The notes below the pieces were generated by a model, which was given only the letters and a program-made list of their open reading frames with translations, was not told the origin of the DNA and did no database searches. This document shows, in pieces, positions 1-9,205 of a stretch of DNA of 18,005 bases. Every line of letters starts with the position of its first letter. Within the stretch, counting starts at the first letter, position 1. This stretch comes from Xanthoparmelia taractica (taxonomy: Eukaryota > Ascomycota > Lecanoromycetes > Lecanorales > Parmeliaceae). A program made the translations under genes and the position numbers. Location: positions 1 through 18,005 of the forward strand of contig JANQBS010000504.1 of assembly GCA_033085395.1 (NCBI GenBank), read 5' to 3'.

Positions 1-395
1 TTAAACTCTAGGCGATTGCTTTAAATTATAAAGTATCTTAATAAGCTTATATATTTTATATTCTTAATCTTTAATTACAAATTCAATAGATTAAGATATA
101 TAAATAATCTCTTAAACTTTATTATATAAGAATATAGTTTTTACGTTTATTTATTCAAATTCTTAATTTAAGATAATAATTAATACGAAGATAATTTTAT
201 AGCTTATAAGTTTAATTATTAAGATAAAGATTTCGTTGAAGTTAATTTCTTTTCATTATTTGAAATCTCGAACGACTTAATACGCTTTATATCGAATAAT
301 CTCTTTGATAGATTCACGCTTAAATTTATATACTTAGCGATCGCCTAAGATATACGCATTAACGAAGAGATTTATTAAGATTTAGATCTTATTAA
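1..395 (-). pseudogene. Copia reverse transcriptase (RVT_2), N-terminal part, RIP-degraded, cut by window edge
   Basis: Read on the minus strand, with TAA/TAG taken as former Gln/Trp, this stretch gives the classic Ty1/copia RT order. VYKFKRES is followed by IRYKAYQVVRDF (family form RYKARLVVRGF), NFNEIF (DYxETF), EQINVKTIFLYN (QMDVKTAFLNG), and finally LYNLKQSPRV (LYGLKQSPR) at about 1-25. The YVDD catalytic box would lie beyond the left window edge. RT copies the element RNA into cDNA in virus-like particles. The frame carries many stops and is dead. It continues the copia integrase at about 1226-1780 on the same strand. The order of motifs makes the copia assignment strong; the right border is approximate. 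Confidence 0.85.
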
Positions 396-1225
396 TCCGA
401 TAAGATTTAACTTCATCGCTTATAGCAAGCTCTTAATATATCTTTATATATGAGTTCGTTATTATCTTCTTATATATACGAGATTTATAGAATTCTAAGG
501 AATTAACTTTAGTTAATAACGCGAAAGAATCTAATAAGATATTCTTATTCGCCCTCTAAATATCGAACGATTTAATAATTATTATTAAATCTATTTTATT
601 TATTAAGCGAGTTATTAATTAAGAAATTAGCGTTAATTATATTAAAGATAAAGGCGTAGAGACTATAGAAGAAGTATTATCGCTAGCTATTTTGAATAAT
701 TCTTTTATTAACTTCGAGTCGATCGCTTATATAGCGATCGATAAGACTATCTTTATTAATTTAATCTTAATAATACTTAAAAAATTAAGGATTTCTTCTT
801 TAGCGATAATTATAAGTCTTTATTTTTAGCGCTTTTCTTCTAAAATAATAATAAATAACGAGAATTATCTTTAATTCTCTATTATTCTTCGCTTATAGCG
901 ATAATTAACAATCTTAACATTAACGATAACGTTATTACTTAATTAAAAGACGACGCGATTCTAATACTTCTTTTAGATATAGCTTCGAAGCATAACTTAA
1001 TAATATTTAATTTATTCGATAATACGAAGATATAATATATCGAGTGAAAATTCGATATATATCTTATAAGAAATAATATCGCGCTTTATAATCGATTAAA
1101 TATTTTATAAAATATTAATAATCTAAACGAATTTCGATTAATACTATTATAGAAGATCGCTTTCTTTAAGTATCTCGCTAATCTTACGCTAAATAATAAT
1201 ATCGAGGCGCTTAAATTTATTATTT
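396..1225 (-). pseudogene. Copia integrase-RT connecting region, degraded
   Basis: This lies between the recognisable integrase core and the RT of the copia relic, on the same strand. A loosely continuous frame can be followed if stops are read through. Just downstream of the integrase core it holds QRKISEILKES, the region where family members carry the conserved stretch after the catalytic Glu. Further on the frame is rich in Lys, Ile, Asn and Glu, as expected for the poorly conserved linker after heavy C-to-T mutation. No independent domain is recognisable. The assignment rests on position between two good copia domains. Confidence 0.55.
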
Positions 1226-1780
1226 ATTTGAGAATTGCCGAAAATAATTCTCTTTTAAGTAATATCTTTAAATATATAAAAAACCTTTATTTTATATTTA
1301 TCGAATTTTATCTCGTAATCGAATCGCAGATATATATATTAATAGTTATTATATTTTATATTATTAAGAAATATCTTAAAGATCGTAAGAATTATTTTAT
1401 TAAATTTATTTAATAAGAGATAAACGATAGAGCGCAAAGTTTTATCGTAAAGAAAGATTATTATAAATTGTTAATTATTATATAAGAACTCGAAGGGGCC
1501 TTAAAGACTATTATAAATTAAGTTATTTTTATGCTTATTAGACTTAATATATCGTTTATATAATATTTATTTTATATTAATTATAAAGTATAACTCTTAA
1601 ATATCCCTCGATAATAAAATCGAAAGATTTATTTTAATATATATCTTAACGAGTTTCTTAAGATTTTAAATACTTAAATAATCGTAACGTAAATATTATA
1701 TTCGTAACGCTTCGAGATTAATATTCGCTTCGCATAAAGTCTTCGAAGACGTTAGATTAAATTTAATTAAGAACTTATTA
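1226..1780 (-). pseudogene. Copia integrase core, degraded
   Basis: The minus-strand frame reads GPFEF, then FLYDKTLRSIVYLL and LRFDYEIKFD, ending IIFGNSQ near 1225. In copia integrases the matching stretches are (D)xxGPF, FxDDxTRxxxVYLL, RSDxGxEF and VPxxPQxNG, which carry the first two catalytic Asp residues and the approach to the catalytic Glu. Several Asp/Gly codons appear as Asn, Tyr or Glu, as G-to-A change predicts. Integrase joins the cDNA ends to chromosomal DNA. The zinc-binding N-terminal part is only weakly legible between about 1550 and 1780. The 61-codon open frame on the opposite strand at 1228-1413 is antisense to this and not a gene. Confidence 0.75.
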
Positions 1781-2230
1781 TAAATAAAAATATTTTATTA
1801 ATAATCACTAATATTAGAAACGTTTCTTCTTAAGTATTTAAGATATAAAGACGATTTTTTATATATTTAAAGAAGATTTACTCGCTATTAATAGAGAGAT
1901 CGCTCGAAACGAAAGAGAAAAAATAATCTTATTCTTTTAATTATCCCTTAAAAATAAAATTATAATTGTCGCCCGATATTAATTATATATCTCGAAGAGT
2001 TTATATATATTTAATATTATTAATCTTATATTCTAGATTAATATTATCGAAGTTAATAATTATTAGATTATCGACGAATTTATATATCGAGCGAGACGAT
2101 TTAAAGGGCTCGAAAGTAATAAATATCGAGAAATCGTAAGTTAAATACTAAGTATAGACGCAGTCACGAATTTAAAGTAAAGATATAATCGCTATTATAA
2201 ATAGTAACTTACGCTCTATCAAAAGATATA
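1781..2230 (-). pseudogene. Copia aspartic protease and GAG-pre-integrase region, degraded
   Basis: On the minus strand the frame gives RDCVYTQYLTYDFSIFITFE, matching the copia protease layout (W..DSGCx.HxTxDxxxFxxF) with the catalytic DSG worn to RDC. It is followed by TLRDIQLISGDNYNFIFKGQ, close to the GAG-pre-integrase signature (LxDVLxxPxxxxNLISxGQL), then DYFFSFVSSD and NRLYILN (the NxLYxL motif). Protease cleaves the Gag-Pol polyprotein; GAG-pre-integrase leads into the integrase zinc finger. The domains are in the correct order between Gag (2231-2620) and integrase (1226-1780). Confidence 0.75.
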
Positions 2231-2620
2231 GATATCGTCGATCTATAATATCTAATAAATAAAACTTTAAAGTTAGCGATAAGATTATAAGCGCTTAAGA
2301 TATACGCGATAAAATAGCGAGTAATTTTTAATTAAGTAATCGCTATAGCGACTTTAGCGCTAAAGAATTAATTCTTATTCTTATTCTTATTCTTATCTTT
2401 ATTCTCTTTAGACTTATTATTATTATCTTCTCGATCGTTACGATTATTACGATCGTCGCGATCGCCGCGACTATCACGATTATTACGATTATCTCTTTTT
2501 TTCTAATTATTATCTTCGCGTAAGCGCTTATAATTATACTTAGCGTTAAAGTAAAAATTTCTTTTATAGATAATATAATATTTAACGATATAAATAAACG
2601 TGTAAGAGTTACTTGAGATA
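2231..2620 (-). pseudogene. Copia Gag C-terminal end: zinc-knuckle relic and Asp/Arg/Asn/Lys-rich tail
   Basis: The minus-strand frame reads IVKYYIIYKRNFYFNAKYNY at about 2600-2530, followed by KRLRED and a strongly hydrophilic tail of repeated Asp, Arg, Asn and Lys (about 2530-2370, for example DNRNNRDSRGDRDD). The first part resembles the fungal copia zinc knuckle (KCxxCxxxGCxxxxHxxxER) with Cys TGT/TGC turned to Tyr TAT. The tail explains the period-6 AATAAG-type repeat near 2370-2400. Gag coats the element RNA. The frame is cut at 2620/2621 by insertion of Gypsy-1 and resumes on the other side at about 16825. A 120-codon open frame at 2343-2705 uses a different frame and starts inside the Gypsy-1 LTR; it is an artefact. 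Confidence 0.65.
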
Positions 2621-2625
2621 ATATT
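2621..2625. repeat. Target-site duplication of Gypsy-1, left copy (ATATT)
   Basis: ATATT directly precedes the TGATAAGC terminus of the split Gypsy-1 LTR. The same five bases follow the TGTAACA terminus of the other LTR at 16820-16824. Five-base duplication with TG...CA ends is standard for LTR retrotransposon integration. It shows that 2626-16819 is one insertion and that 1-2625 was once contiguous with 16825 onward. Confidence 0.9.
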
Positions 2626-2733
2626 TGATAAGCACAAGTACTGATTGATTGAGTGAAAGAAGATTGATTAGAAACTATGGGAGAGCTCGGAGAATAAGTA
2701 CTCACGCCCAGCCATGCTAGTACTAGTACGGAC
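2626..2733 (-). repeat. Gypsy-1 3' LTR, outer 108 bp (split by Gypsy-3)
   Basis: This matches 16632-16739 with seven differences, all C/G here against T/A there. It starts TGATAAGCAC and stops at CGGAC, the point where Gypsy-3 inserted. The remaining 80 bp of the LTR are at 9878-9957, and 108 + 80 equals the 188 bp of the intact LTR. It is much richer in G, C, CpA and TpG than the copia sequence to its left. Confidence 0.93.
2729..2733. repeat. Target-site duplication of Gypsy-3, left copy (CGGAC)
   Basis: CGGAC occurs here before TGTCACGG and again at 9873-9877 after CCACGACA. The intact LTR at 16632-16819 has a single CGGAC at the matching place, which gives the empty site and confirms 2734-9872 as a single insertion interval. 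Confidence 0.92.
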
Positions 2734-2894
2734 TGTCACGGTATTTCTGTATGCCAAAGGCATTTCGGGAAGATCGGGGAAGGATCGGGGAGGCTAGGTC
2801 AAATTTGTATTAGTTTCTTAGCATGATCTCCGCCATGCGGCCCTTAGAATTCCACAGACTTTTGAATCCTCAATCCCAGATCTTTTTCATGATA
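2734..2894 (+). repeat. Gypsy-3 5' LTR (161 bp)
   Basis: It begins TGTCACGGTATTTC and ends CATGATA (ancestral CACGACA, as in the 3' LTR), and is the same length as 9712-9872. The first part keeps C/G where the 3' LTR has T/A; in the last part the reverse holds. The shared middle carries TTCGGGAAGATCGGGGAAG and TAGCATGATCTCCGCC. Confidence 0.92.
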
Positions 2895-3161
2895 ATATGG
2901 TAGCAACGCTTGATTTCGATATCAAATAACTGTCGAATCGTTTAGAAGAAGTCCTTCATTAATATAGTTCACTTATCGTTATCGAATTTATTAAATAGGT
3001 GAGCTATTAGATTAGTAAGATCTTATTAGCTTTTCTCTACTCTTTATCTATTAAAAGCCTTCTTCTTTTTTGCTTCTTTTGTTAATTAGTTTTATAAATT
3101 AACGCTAACTACTTCAGTAGATAGATAAGTACTTAGCCTCGCATTTAATATCTAGAAATTT
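2895..3161 (+). other. Gypsy-3 leader (5' untranslated remnant), 267 bp
   Basis: This is non-coding sequence between the 5' LTR and the inverted LTR. It opens with the primer-binding site. No open frame, Gag motif or other repeat is seen, only a pyrimidine-rich stretch near 3058-3080. It ends abruptly at the first base of an inverted LTR. It retains more CpA/TpG than the coding parts. Confidence 0.7.
2898..2909 (+). other. Primer-binding site of Gypsy-3
   Basis: TGGTAGCAACGC starts three bases after the 5' LTR. TGG at this place is the usual complement of a tRNA CCA 3' end, so minus-strand cDNA would be primed by a tRNA ending GCGTTGCTACCA. Which tRNA that is cannot be told from the window. 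Gypsy-1 has nearly the same site (TGATAGCAACGC). Confidence 0.75.
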
Positions 3162-3332
3162 TGTTATGGAAAATGATCTGGGATTGATGGTTGAAAAGTC
3201 TGTGGAATTCTAAGGGCCGAAGGGCGGAGATCATGCTGAGAAACTAATACAAATTTGGCCTAGCCTCCTCGATCTTCCCGAAATATTCTTTTCGGAATGT
3301 CTTTGATATTAATATATAGGAAAATCGTAACA
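3162..3332 (-). repeat. Third Gypsy-3 LTR copy, inverted, inside the element
   Basis: This is the reverse complement of the 161-bp LTRs, about 171 bp because the U3-side region near 3280-3325 is longer and diverged. It runs from TGTTATGGAAAATG to ATCGTAACA. Its outer terminus abuts the leader exactly at the LTR end base. It forms the outer end of the left palindrome arm. Confidence 0.88.
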
Positions 3333-3900
3333 ATATCCTACAATAATAAGAAAAAACAAGCGACCTCGCATGCTTATCAAATTCTCGATTTGTTAATACT
3401 ATTACTTTGTTATTATTACTAGCGAATTCGTATTAACGGCAAACTACTAGAAAATTAATAATAGTAAGGTTATATTAACGGTTAAAAGCATATAGTGTAG
3501 AAGTAGTTAGAATGCCACAATAACAACAATATAAATATTATAAATTAATTAATATCTCCTTTCAATAATAATCATATAAACGCTATCGAGTAGAGGGAAA
3601 TAATTCCCAATTAGTAATACTCGTTGAGTTGTTTGAATATAGCGGTGAGGTGAGTAGATATAATATAGTGTGAGTGCTATGAGAATATAATATCTATTTT
3701 AATATTAAGTGTGATTTTCGAATGCTTTACGGAGACATCGTAAGTTAAACGACATTAGCAGTAGTGATTGTATTCTCATATTATCGTATTAAGTTATTAG
3801 AGTTCGTAAGATCCTTTACGTTATATCATTATTATATTTTAATTTATACCCTAATTATCTAATGAGATATTACGTGGCAAGACCTCTATCTTTCCGGATG
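3333..3900 (-). other. Gypsy-3 3' untranslated region, inverted copy
   Basis: This pairs with 9206-9711 as reverse complement, for example GGTGAGTAGATATAATATAG near 3645 against the CACTACATCTACTATCTCAT region near 9391. No protein motif is seen. It keeps clearly more TpG/CpA than the adjacent coding part. The border with the chromodomain end is approximate. Confidence 0.65.
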
Positions 3901-5070
3901 ACTCGCTTATTAAGAATTCGCTCTACTTTTCAGAGCTTATACTTATTAATATCTTCTTTTATATATACACTATCTAGCTAATTAAGAATAGAACGATTAT
4001 ACGAATTATAGTTAGAAATAAAAGTAGACTTTAGTTAGTTAATATTAAAGATCGAATATATATTTTAATATCCTAAGATAACTATTTGTAGATCTATTTA
4101 TTAATTTTCTATAGTATTTTAAAGAGATCGATATATTACTAGAATAGCTTGATAGTAATAATAGTAGCAGTAATAATAGGGATAAAATAATCTTTATACA
4201 GTCGTAAATAAGCTTAATCGCTCTACTTAAGAAATATTAATTAATATTTTCTATTATAATAATATTTTTAATTTATTTAAGCAAAGAAGATAATATTAGC
4301 TATCTCAATACGGGTAATAATAGACTATAATAGAGATATATTAACTTCTTTAAGTAGATTAAGTAATCTATTAAGTTAAAATTCGTAAGTTAATTTATTA
4401 AGAGTTTTATTATTAATTATAATTAAGATTAAATTATTAAATAGAGCTTATATTCGCGAGAGAATTAACGATTAAAGAGCGAGATTCTATATAATATATA
4501 GATAGAATCGTAATACTATCTCCGCTATTTAATTAATTCTCTCGCTATTTTTATTCGTCTAAGAATAATAGATAATCGAATAAAATAAATTTATTTCGAG
4601 CTTTTTAAAGAGCTTCGACTAAAATTTAAAAAGAAACTTTCTATTACAATTCGTGAGTAAAAATCTTAAGATTTCTTAATTTATAATATCAAGTCTATTA
4701 AGCAATATAATAGCTTATTAAATAACGAAGTAATTCTTTTTATTAGATATAAAAGTTATTTTTTTTATAAACTTATCTATTATAGAAAGAATAATATCGA
4801 ATTTTTTATTCGCTAACTTTAAAAGTATTAAAATAAAATTTAAAGTAACTATATAAAACGACACTAGCGAAGACTCGATTGACTATAGAAAGTTATAAAG
4901 GCGATATCGACGTATTTAATAAATAAGGTATTAAGAATAAAATCTAATATATTATCGAAGATGCTTAATTAATTTATAAATATATTATATATTTAAAATT
5001 CTCTTATAAGATCTCTTAAATCTTAAATAATTATCTTTATAAGCTATTTTAAAAACGGTTTTAATTATAC
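3901..5070 (-). pseudogene. Gypsy-3 integrase and chromodomain, inverted copy, degraded
   Basis: Minus-strand sequence mirrors 7950-9205. The chromodomain entry VERILNKR can be seen at about 3906-3928, and the stretch corresponding to the second half of the integrase core lies at about 4480-4700, opposite 8340-8560. Integrase would join cDNA ends to DNA; a chromodomain tethers it to modified histones. Many stops make this copy dead. The plus strand of the same stretch shows a long frame broken only by TAA/TAG/TGA that looks coherent at first; it is antisense. Confidence 0.75.
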
Positions 5071-6324
5071 TTTAAGATATATAAAGACGCTATACGCCGA
5101 TAAGCTTACTTATATAAAAAAAAGATTTTAATATTTTTATATAATATTTATATATCTATCACGAACGAAAGAAAGATTAATAACGTTCTCGTTAATATTC
5201 TTATTTTTAGTTATTAAAGTAGAGATTCTAATATAAAATAAATCTTTTTTATAATTATCTTCGAGATCTTTAAGAAACGTAGAATTTATCTTTATAAGTA
5301 TAATAGTGAAGAGAGTATCTAGCTTATTATGCTTATTAGAAAGAGATATATTATTAGCACTTATAAGTCTTAAAAGTATATCGAGAATAATATACTCTTT
5401 TTCGAGCTTATATTAAATATTAAAATAAAATTATCTAAGAAATTAAAAAGCTCTAATAAAACGAATATTTATTCTTATAATAAAATTTATTAAGATAATT
5501 AATAATTATCTTATAATATTTAGAATAATAGAATAATTTATCTAAATAATAGTAGTATACTTTAAAGAGTCTATTAAGTATCTTATTTTCTTAAGTATTT
5601 AGATAAAGTCTATTATCTCGAGTTCTATCAATTAATAATTACGTTTAACTTAAGTTAATTCTCGAGATAGAAATATAATTATTTAAATTATAATGCGAAA
5701 AAATTATTTATTTGAATTAGAATTAAGTTCTTCGCTAATATAAAAGACTTATACTTCGAAATTAAACTTCTTCGAAGTATTTAAATTTATTTAAATTAAC
5801 TTATTAAGATCGTAATAAATAAGTATAAAAGATTAAGATAATACTATTTATAGGCTATTAAAACTTATTTATTCTAGCTTAATTAATAAAGATAATTTAA
5901 AGCGTAAAGAATAAATACAACGAGGATTATCTTTCGATGAAACTTTTTTTAAAAGTCTTATTTTAAGATTTTATAAAGATATTATAAGTTATATATAGTA
6001 ATAAATTAAGCTATAAAGATAGCTTATTAAATTAAGATAATGCTTTAAATCTTTAAGAGTTACGAGATAATTTAGTCTAATAATCGCTTTGAGTTTATTA
6101 TCTATAATAGTTATTCTTAAAAAATAAATATATCGATTAAATAGATTAATATTTAAATATTTTAGAAAGATCTTTTTAGAGACTATTAAAATATTATACT
6201 TAATTAGAAATTAAAAAAGTCTTTTTAGATAATAGAAATACTTAGAGAAGCTATTAAATTTAATAATATAATTATTAATATAGATCTATGCGAAGTCTTT
6301 AAGAGCTCTTAAAATATAATTAAT
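5071..6324 (-). pseudogene. Gypsy-3 RT C-terminal part and RNase H, inverted copy, degraded
   Basis: This mirrors 6673-7950. The reverse complement carries the RT box YINN (ancestral YIDD) at 6271-6282 and the RNase H region at roughly 5420-5960, opposite 7060-7600. The copy stops at about 6324, a few codons upstream of the YIDD box, where the inverted homology ends next to the MITE. It is inactive. Confidence 0.75.
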
Positions 6325-6326
6325 TA
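6325..6326. repeat. TA target duplication, left of the MITE
   Basis: TA precedes CGGGTCGG here and follows CGACCCG at 6596-6597. The copy at 17936 is also preceded by TA. Confidence 0.75.
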
Positions 6327-6595
6327 CGGGTCGGAAAGGTGTAGTATATTTGATGGTATGGGACCAGTTTTTCGAATACCATACCGAAAGATATAAGATA
6401 TCCCATACTTTCATTGGGTTTTTTATAAATATATTACGTGATATTTTTTTATATCCTAAAAATACGTAAAAAGCTTAAGCGAACGCTTATAATTATAAAA
6501 TTCTATAAATAGATTAAAAAGATATAATTTTTTAAAAAAAGTTGAAAAAAAATTGAAACGACTATGTTCAACAGATACCACACCTTTTCGACCCG
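6327..6595. mobile_element. MITE-like element, 269 bp, at the palindrome axis
   Basis: The ends are inverted repeats of about 21 bp: CGGGTCGGAAAGGTGTAGTA on the left, and on the right the complement of CGGGTCGAAAAGGTGTGGTA. It is flanked by TA, which suggests a Tc1/mariner-type non-autonomous element, though no transposase is present to prove it. Inside are shorter inverted repeats (GGTATGGGA near 6354 against TCCCATAC near 6397). It keeps CpA/TpG, unlike the surrounding arms, so it is either younger or has escaped most RIP. Its right end matches the start of the element at 17936 over about 70 bp. Confidence 0.82.
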
Positions 6596-6597
6596 TA

Positions 6598-7055
6598 ATT
6601 ACATATCGAGAATAGAAAATATTTAATATTTTAATTATAAGATATACAAATTTAATTATCTATATATAGAGAAGAATTAATTATATTTTAAGAGCTCTTA
6701 AGAACTTCGCGTAGGTCTATATTAATAATATTATTATTGAATCTAATAGCTTCTCTAAATATCTCTATTATTTGAGAAGACTTTTTTAACTTCTAATTAA
6801 ATATAATATTTTAATTATCTTTAAAAAGATCTTTCTAAGATATTTAAATATTAATCTATTTAATTAATATATTAATTTTTTAGAAATAATTATTATAGAT
6901 AATAAACTTAAAGCGATTATTAAGCTAAATTATCTCGTAACTCTTAAAGATTTAGAGTATTATCTTAATTTAATAAACTATCTTTATAGCTTAATTTATT
7001 ATTATATATAGCTTATAATATTCTTATAGAATCTTAAGATAAGGCTTTTAAAAGA
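6598..7055 (+). pseudogene. Gypsy-3 reverse transcriptase, C-terminal two thirds, degraded
   Basis: Plus-strand reading gives RYTNLIIYIQRRINYILRAL (family form GxTNxPAxxQRxIN), then VYINNIIIESNSFSKYLYHL-like sequence with the YIDD box as YINN at 6718-6729 (both Asp changed to Asn by G-to-A). Next come IDNKLKAIIKLNY and TLKDLEYYLNL (family form LxDLExYLGLTGYLR). The RT N-terminal fingers, protease and Gag that should precede are absent, because the sequence begins at the inverted junction and the MITE. The first 75 bp (6598-6672) have no partner in the left arm and form the palindrome spacer. Confidence 0.85.
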
Positions 7056-7600
7056 AGCTTTATTAAAAGATAATTTCTGTCGTGCGTATTCTTTACGCTT
7101 TATACTATCTTTATTAAATAAAATAAATAAAATTAATTTTAATAATTTATAAGTAATATTATCTTAATCTTTTATATTTATTTATTATAATTCTAATAAA
7201 TAAATTTAAATAAATTTAAATACTTTAAAATAATTCGATTTCGAAGTATAAGTCTTTTATATTAACGAAGAACTTAATTCTAATTCAAATAAATAATCTT
7301 CTAGCACTATAATTTAAATAATTATATTTTTTTCTTAAGACTTAACTTAAGTTAAGAAGAATTATTAATTAATAGAGCTAGAAGTTATAGACTTCGTCTA
7401 AGTACTTAAGAAAATAAGATATTTAATAGACTCTTCGAAGTATATTATACTTATTTAAATAAATTATTTTATTATTCTAAATATTATAAGATAATTATTA
7501 ATTATTTTAACAAATTTTATTATAAGAATAAACGTTCGTCTTATTAGAGCTTCTTAATTTCTTAGATAATTTCGTCTCGATATTCGATATAAGTTTAAAA
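7056..7600 (+). pseudogene. Gypsy-3 RNase H domain, degraded
   Basis: The plus frame continues from RT and reads FDFEVQVFYINEEL, then IIFFSQDLTQVKKNYQLIEL (family form PIxFLSRxLTxAExNYWPTEL), ELEVIDFVQVLKKIRYLIDS and IQINYFIILNII (family form YTDHxAxxxI). These are typical of the RNase H that follows RT in fungal gypsy elements and removes the RNA strand of the hybrid. Numerous stops are present. It is followed by a poorly legible stretch corresponding to the KPGKxxxVPDALSR linker. Confidence 0.8.
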
Positions 7601-8050
7601 AAGAGTATATCGTTCTTAATACACTTTTAAGACTTATAAATATTAATAATATATTTCTTTTTAATAAGCATAATAAGCTAGATACTCTCTTTATTATTAT
7701 ATTTATAAAGATAAGTTCTATCTTTCTTAAAGGCCTCGAAGATAATTATAAGATAGACTTATTCTACGTTAGAATCTCTACTTTAATAATTAAAAATAAG
7801 AATATTAATAAAAACGTTATTAATCTTTCTTTCGTTCGTAATAAATATATAAATATTATATAGAAATATCGAAATCTTTTTTTTATATTAATAAGCTTAT
7901 CGGCGTGTAGCGTCTTTATATATCTTAAAGTATAATTAAGATCGTTCTTGAATAGCTTATAAAGATAATTATTTAAGATTTGAGAAGTTATATAAGAAGA
8001 TTTCGAATATATAATATATTTATAAATTAATTAAACATCTTCGATAATAT
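7601..8050 (+). pseudogene. Gypsy-3 RNase H-integrase linker and integrase zinc-finger region, degraded
   Basis: This sits between clear RNase H and the clear integrase core on the same strand. Gypsy elements place the HHCC zinc finger here. Only fragments are legible with stops read through, and small indels may have shifted the frame. The assignment is by position. Confidence 0.5.
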
Positions 8051-8850
8051 ATTAGATTTTATTCTTAATGCCTTATTCTTTAAATACGTCGATATCGCTC
8101 TTATAACTTTCTATAATCAATCGAGTCTCCGCTAGTATCGTTTTATATACTTAATTTAAATTTTATTTTAATATTCTTAAAATTAGTCGAGAAGTTCGAT
8201 ATTTCTTTTTTATAATAGATAAGTTTATAAAAAAGATAACTTTCGTGCCTAATAAAAAGAATTACTCTATCGCTTAATAAGCTACTATATTACTTAATAG
8301 ACTTAATATTATAAACTAAGGAATTTTAAGGATTTTACTTATAAATCGTAATAGAAAGTTTCTTTTTAAGCTTTAATCGAAGCTTTTTAAAAAGCTCGAA
8401 ATAAACTTACTTTATTCGATTATTTATTATTCTTAGACGAATAAAAGTAACGAGAGAATTAATTAAATAATAGAGATAATACTAAGATTCTATCTATATA
8501 TTATATAAAATCTCGCTCTTTAATCATTAATTCTTTCGTAAATATAAGCTTTACTTAATAACTCGATCTTAACTACGATTAATAAAATTTATAATGAATT
8601 AATTTACGAATTTTAACTTTATAGATTACTTAATCTACTTAGAGAAGTTACTATATCTCTATTATAATCTATTATTACCCGCATCTAAATAGCTAATATT
8701 ATCTTATTTACTTAGATAAATTAAAAATATTACTATAATAGAAAGCATTAATTAATATTTCTTAAGTAGGGCGATTGAGCTTATTTACGACTACATAAAG
8801 ACTATTTTATCCCTATTATCGCTATTATCACCACCAAGCTATCTTAGTAA
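8051..8850 (+). pseudogene. Gypsy-3 integrase catalytic core, degraded
   Basis: The plus frame reads DKFIKKITFVPNKK (family form TDRFSKxxxxIPxK), TILLNRLNIIN, GILRILLINRNRKFLFKL (family form GxPxxIxSDRDxxFxSxxW; the catalytic Asp appears as Asn at about 8344), then YSIIYYSQTNKSNERINQII at about 8415-8475 (family form YSTAYHPQTDGQSERTNQT). The catalytic Glu (GAG at 8452-8454) is still intact. It goes on to QALLNNSILTTINKIYNELIY. The match to the gypsy integrase layout is unambiguous; stops make it inactive. Confidence 0.88.
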
Positions 8851-9205
8851 TATATTAATTCCTTCGAGATATTATAGAAAGTCGGTAAATAGATCTATAA
8901 ATTAACTATCTTAGAATATTAAAATATATATTTAATCTTTAGCATTACTTAATTAAAGTCTATTTCTACTTCTAACTCTAACTCATATAATCGTTTTATC
9001 TCTAATTAATTAGATAGTATATATATAAAAGAAAATATTAATAAATATAAGTTCTAAGAAGTAGAGCGAATTCTTAATAAACGAGTTATCGAAAAAATAG
9101 AGGCCTTACTACATAGTATCTTATTAGATGATTGAGATACGGGCTTAAATATAACCAATAATATAACGTTAAAGATCTTATTAACTTCGATAAAACTTCG
9201 ATAAC
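8851..9205 (+). pseudogene. Gypsy-3 integrase C-terminal (GPY/SH3-like) region and chromodomain, degraded
   Basis: AYLRLHKDYFIPI at about 8780-8820 leads into KLSQQYINSFEIL, KVGKQIYKLTI and FSITQLKS (family form QxxGPFxIxxxVGxLAYxL and HPVFxVxxLxP). About 9057-9090 reads EVERILNKRVIEK, and about 9130-9160 reads DDWDTGLNITN, which correspond to the start (EVExILxxR) and the WxGYxxxxDTWxxxxNL part of a chromodomain. Chromodomains bind methylated histone H3 and direct new copies to heterochromatin. Confidence 0.78.

Larger units (their letters stand above)
3162..6324 (-). repeat. Left arm of the Gypsy-3 palindrome: inverted 3' half of the element
   Basis: The reverse complement of this arm matches 6673-9872 along its length, with point differences and small indels. 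Landmarks pair up: LTR 3162-3332 with 9712-9872; the run at about 3356-3372 with 9675-9690; the chromodomain motif VERILNKR at about 3906-3928 with about 9059-9085; the RT YxDD box at 6271-6282 with 6718-6729. Coding sense here is minus, pointing from 6324 toward 3162. Divergence looks largely C-to-T/G-to-A, as expected if both arms were mutated after duplication. Confidence 0.88.

Noticed and set aside
1228..1413. 61-codon open frame on the plus strand.
   Set aside because: It is antisense to the copia integrase core, of AT-rich composition (mostly Ile, Tyr, Phe, Lys), with no motif.
2360..2405. AATAAG/TTATTC tandem repeat, possible microsatellite.
   Set aside because: It fits the Lys/Asn/Asp-repeat tail of copia Gag read on the minus strand.
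2343..2705. 120-codon open frame on the minus strand with a hydrophobic Ile-rich half.
   Set aside because: It starts within the Gypsy-1 LTR, crosses the insertion border, and in the copia part uses a different frame from the Arg/Asp/Asn-rich Gag tail.
2734..3332. A separate 599-bp terminal-inverted-repeat element formed by 2734-2894 and 3162-3332.
   Set aside because: No target duplication flanks 3332, the repeats are LTRs with a third copy at 9712, and CGGAC flanks 2734-9872 as a unit.
4140..6325. A long plus-strand frame in the left palindrome arm, coherent if stops are read as Gln/Trp, that looked like an unknown 700-residue protein in two convergent copies.
   Set aside because: The opposite strand gives clear RT, RNase H, integrase and chromodomain motifs in order, and the primer site and LTR layout agree with it. 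The frame is antisense to dead pol.
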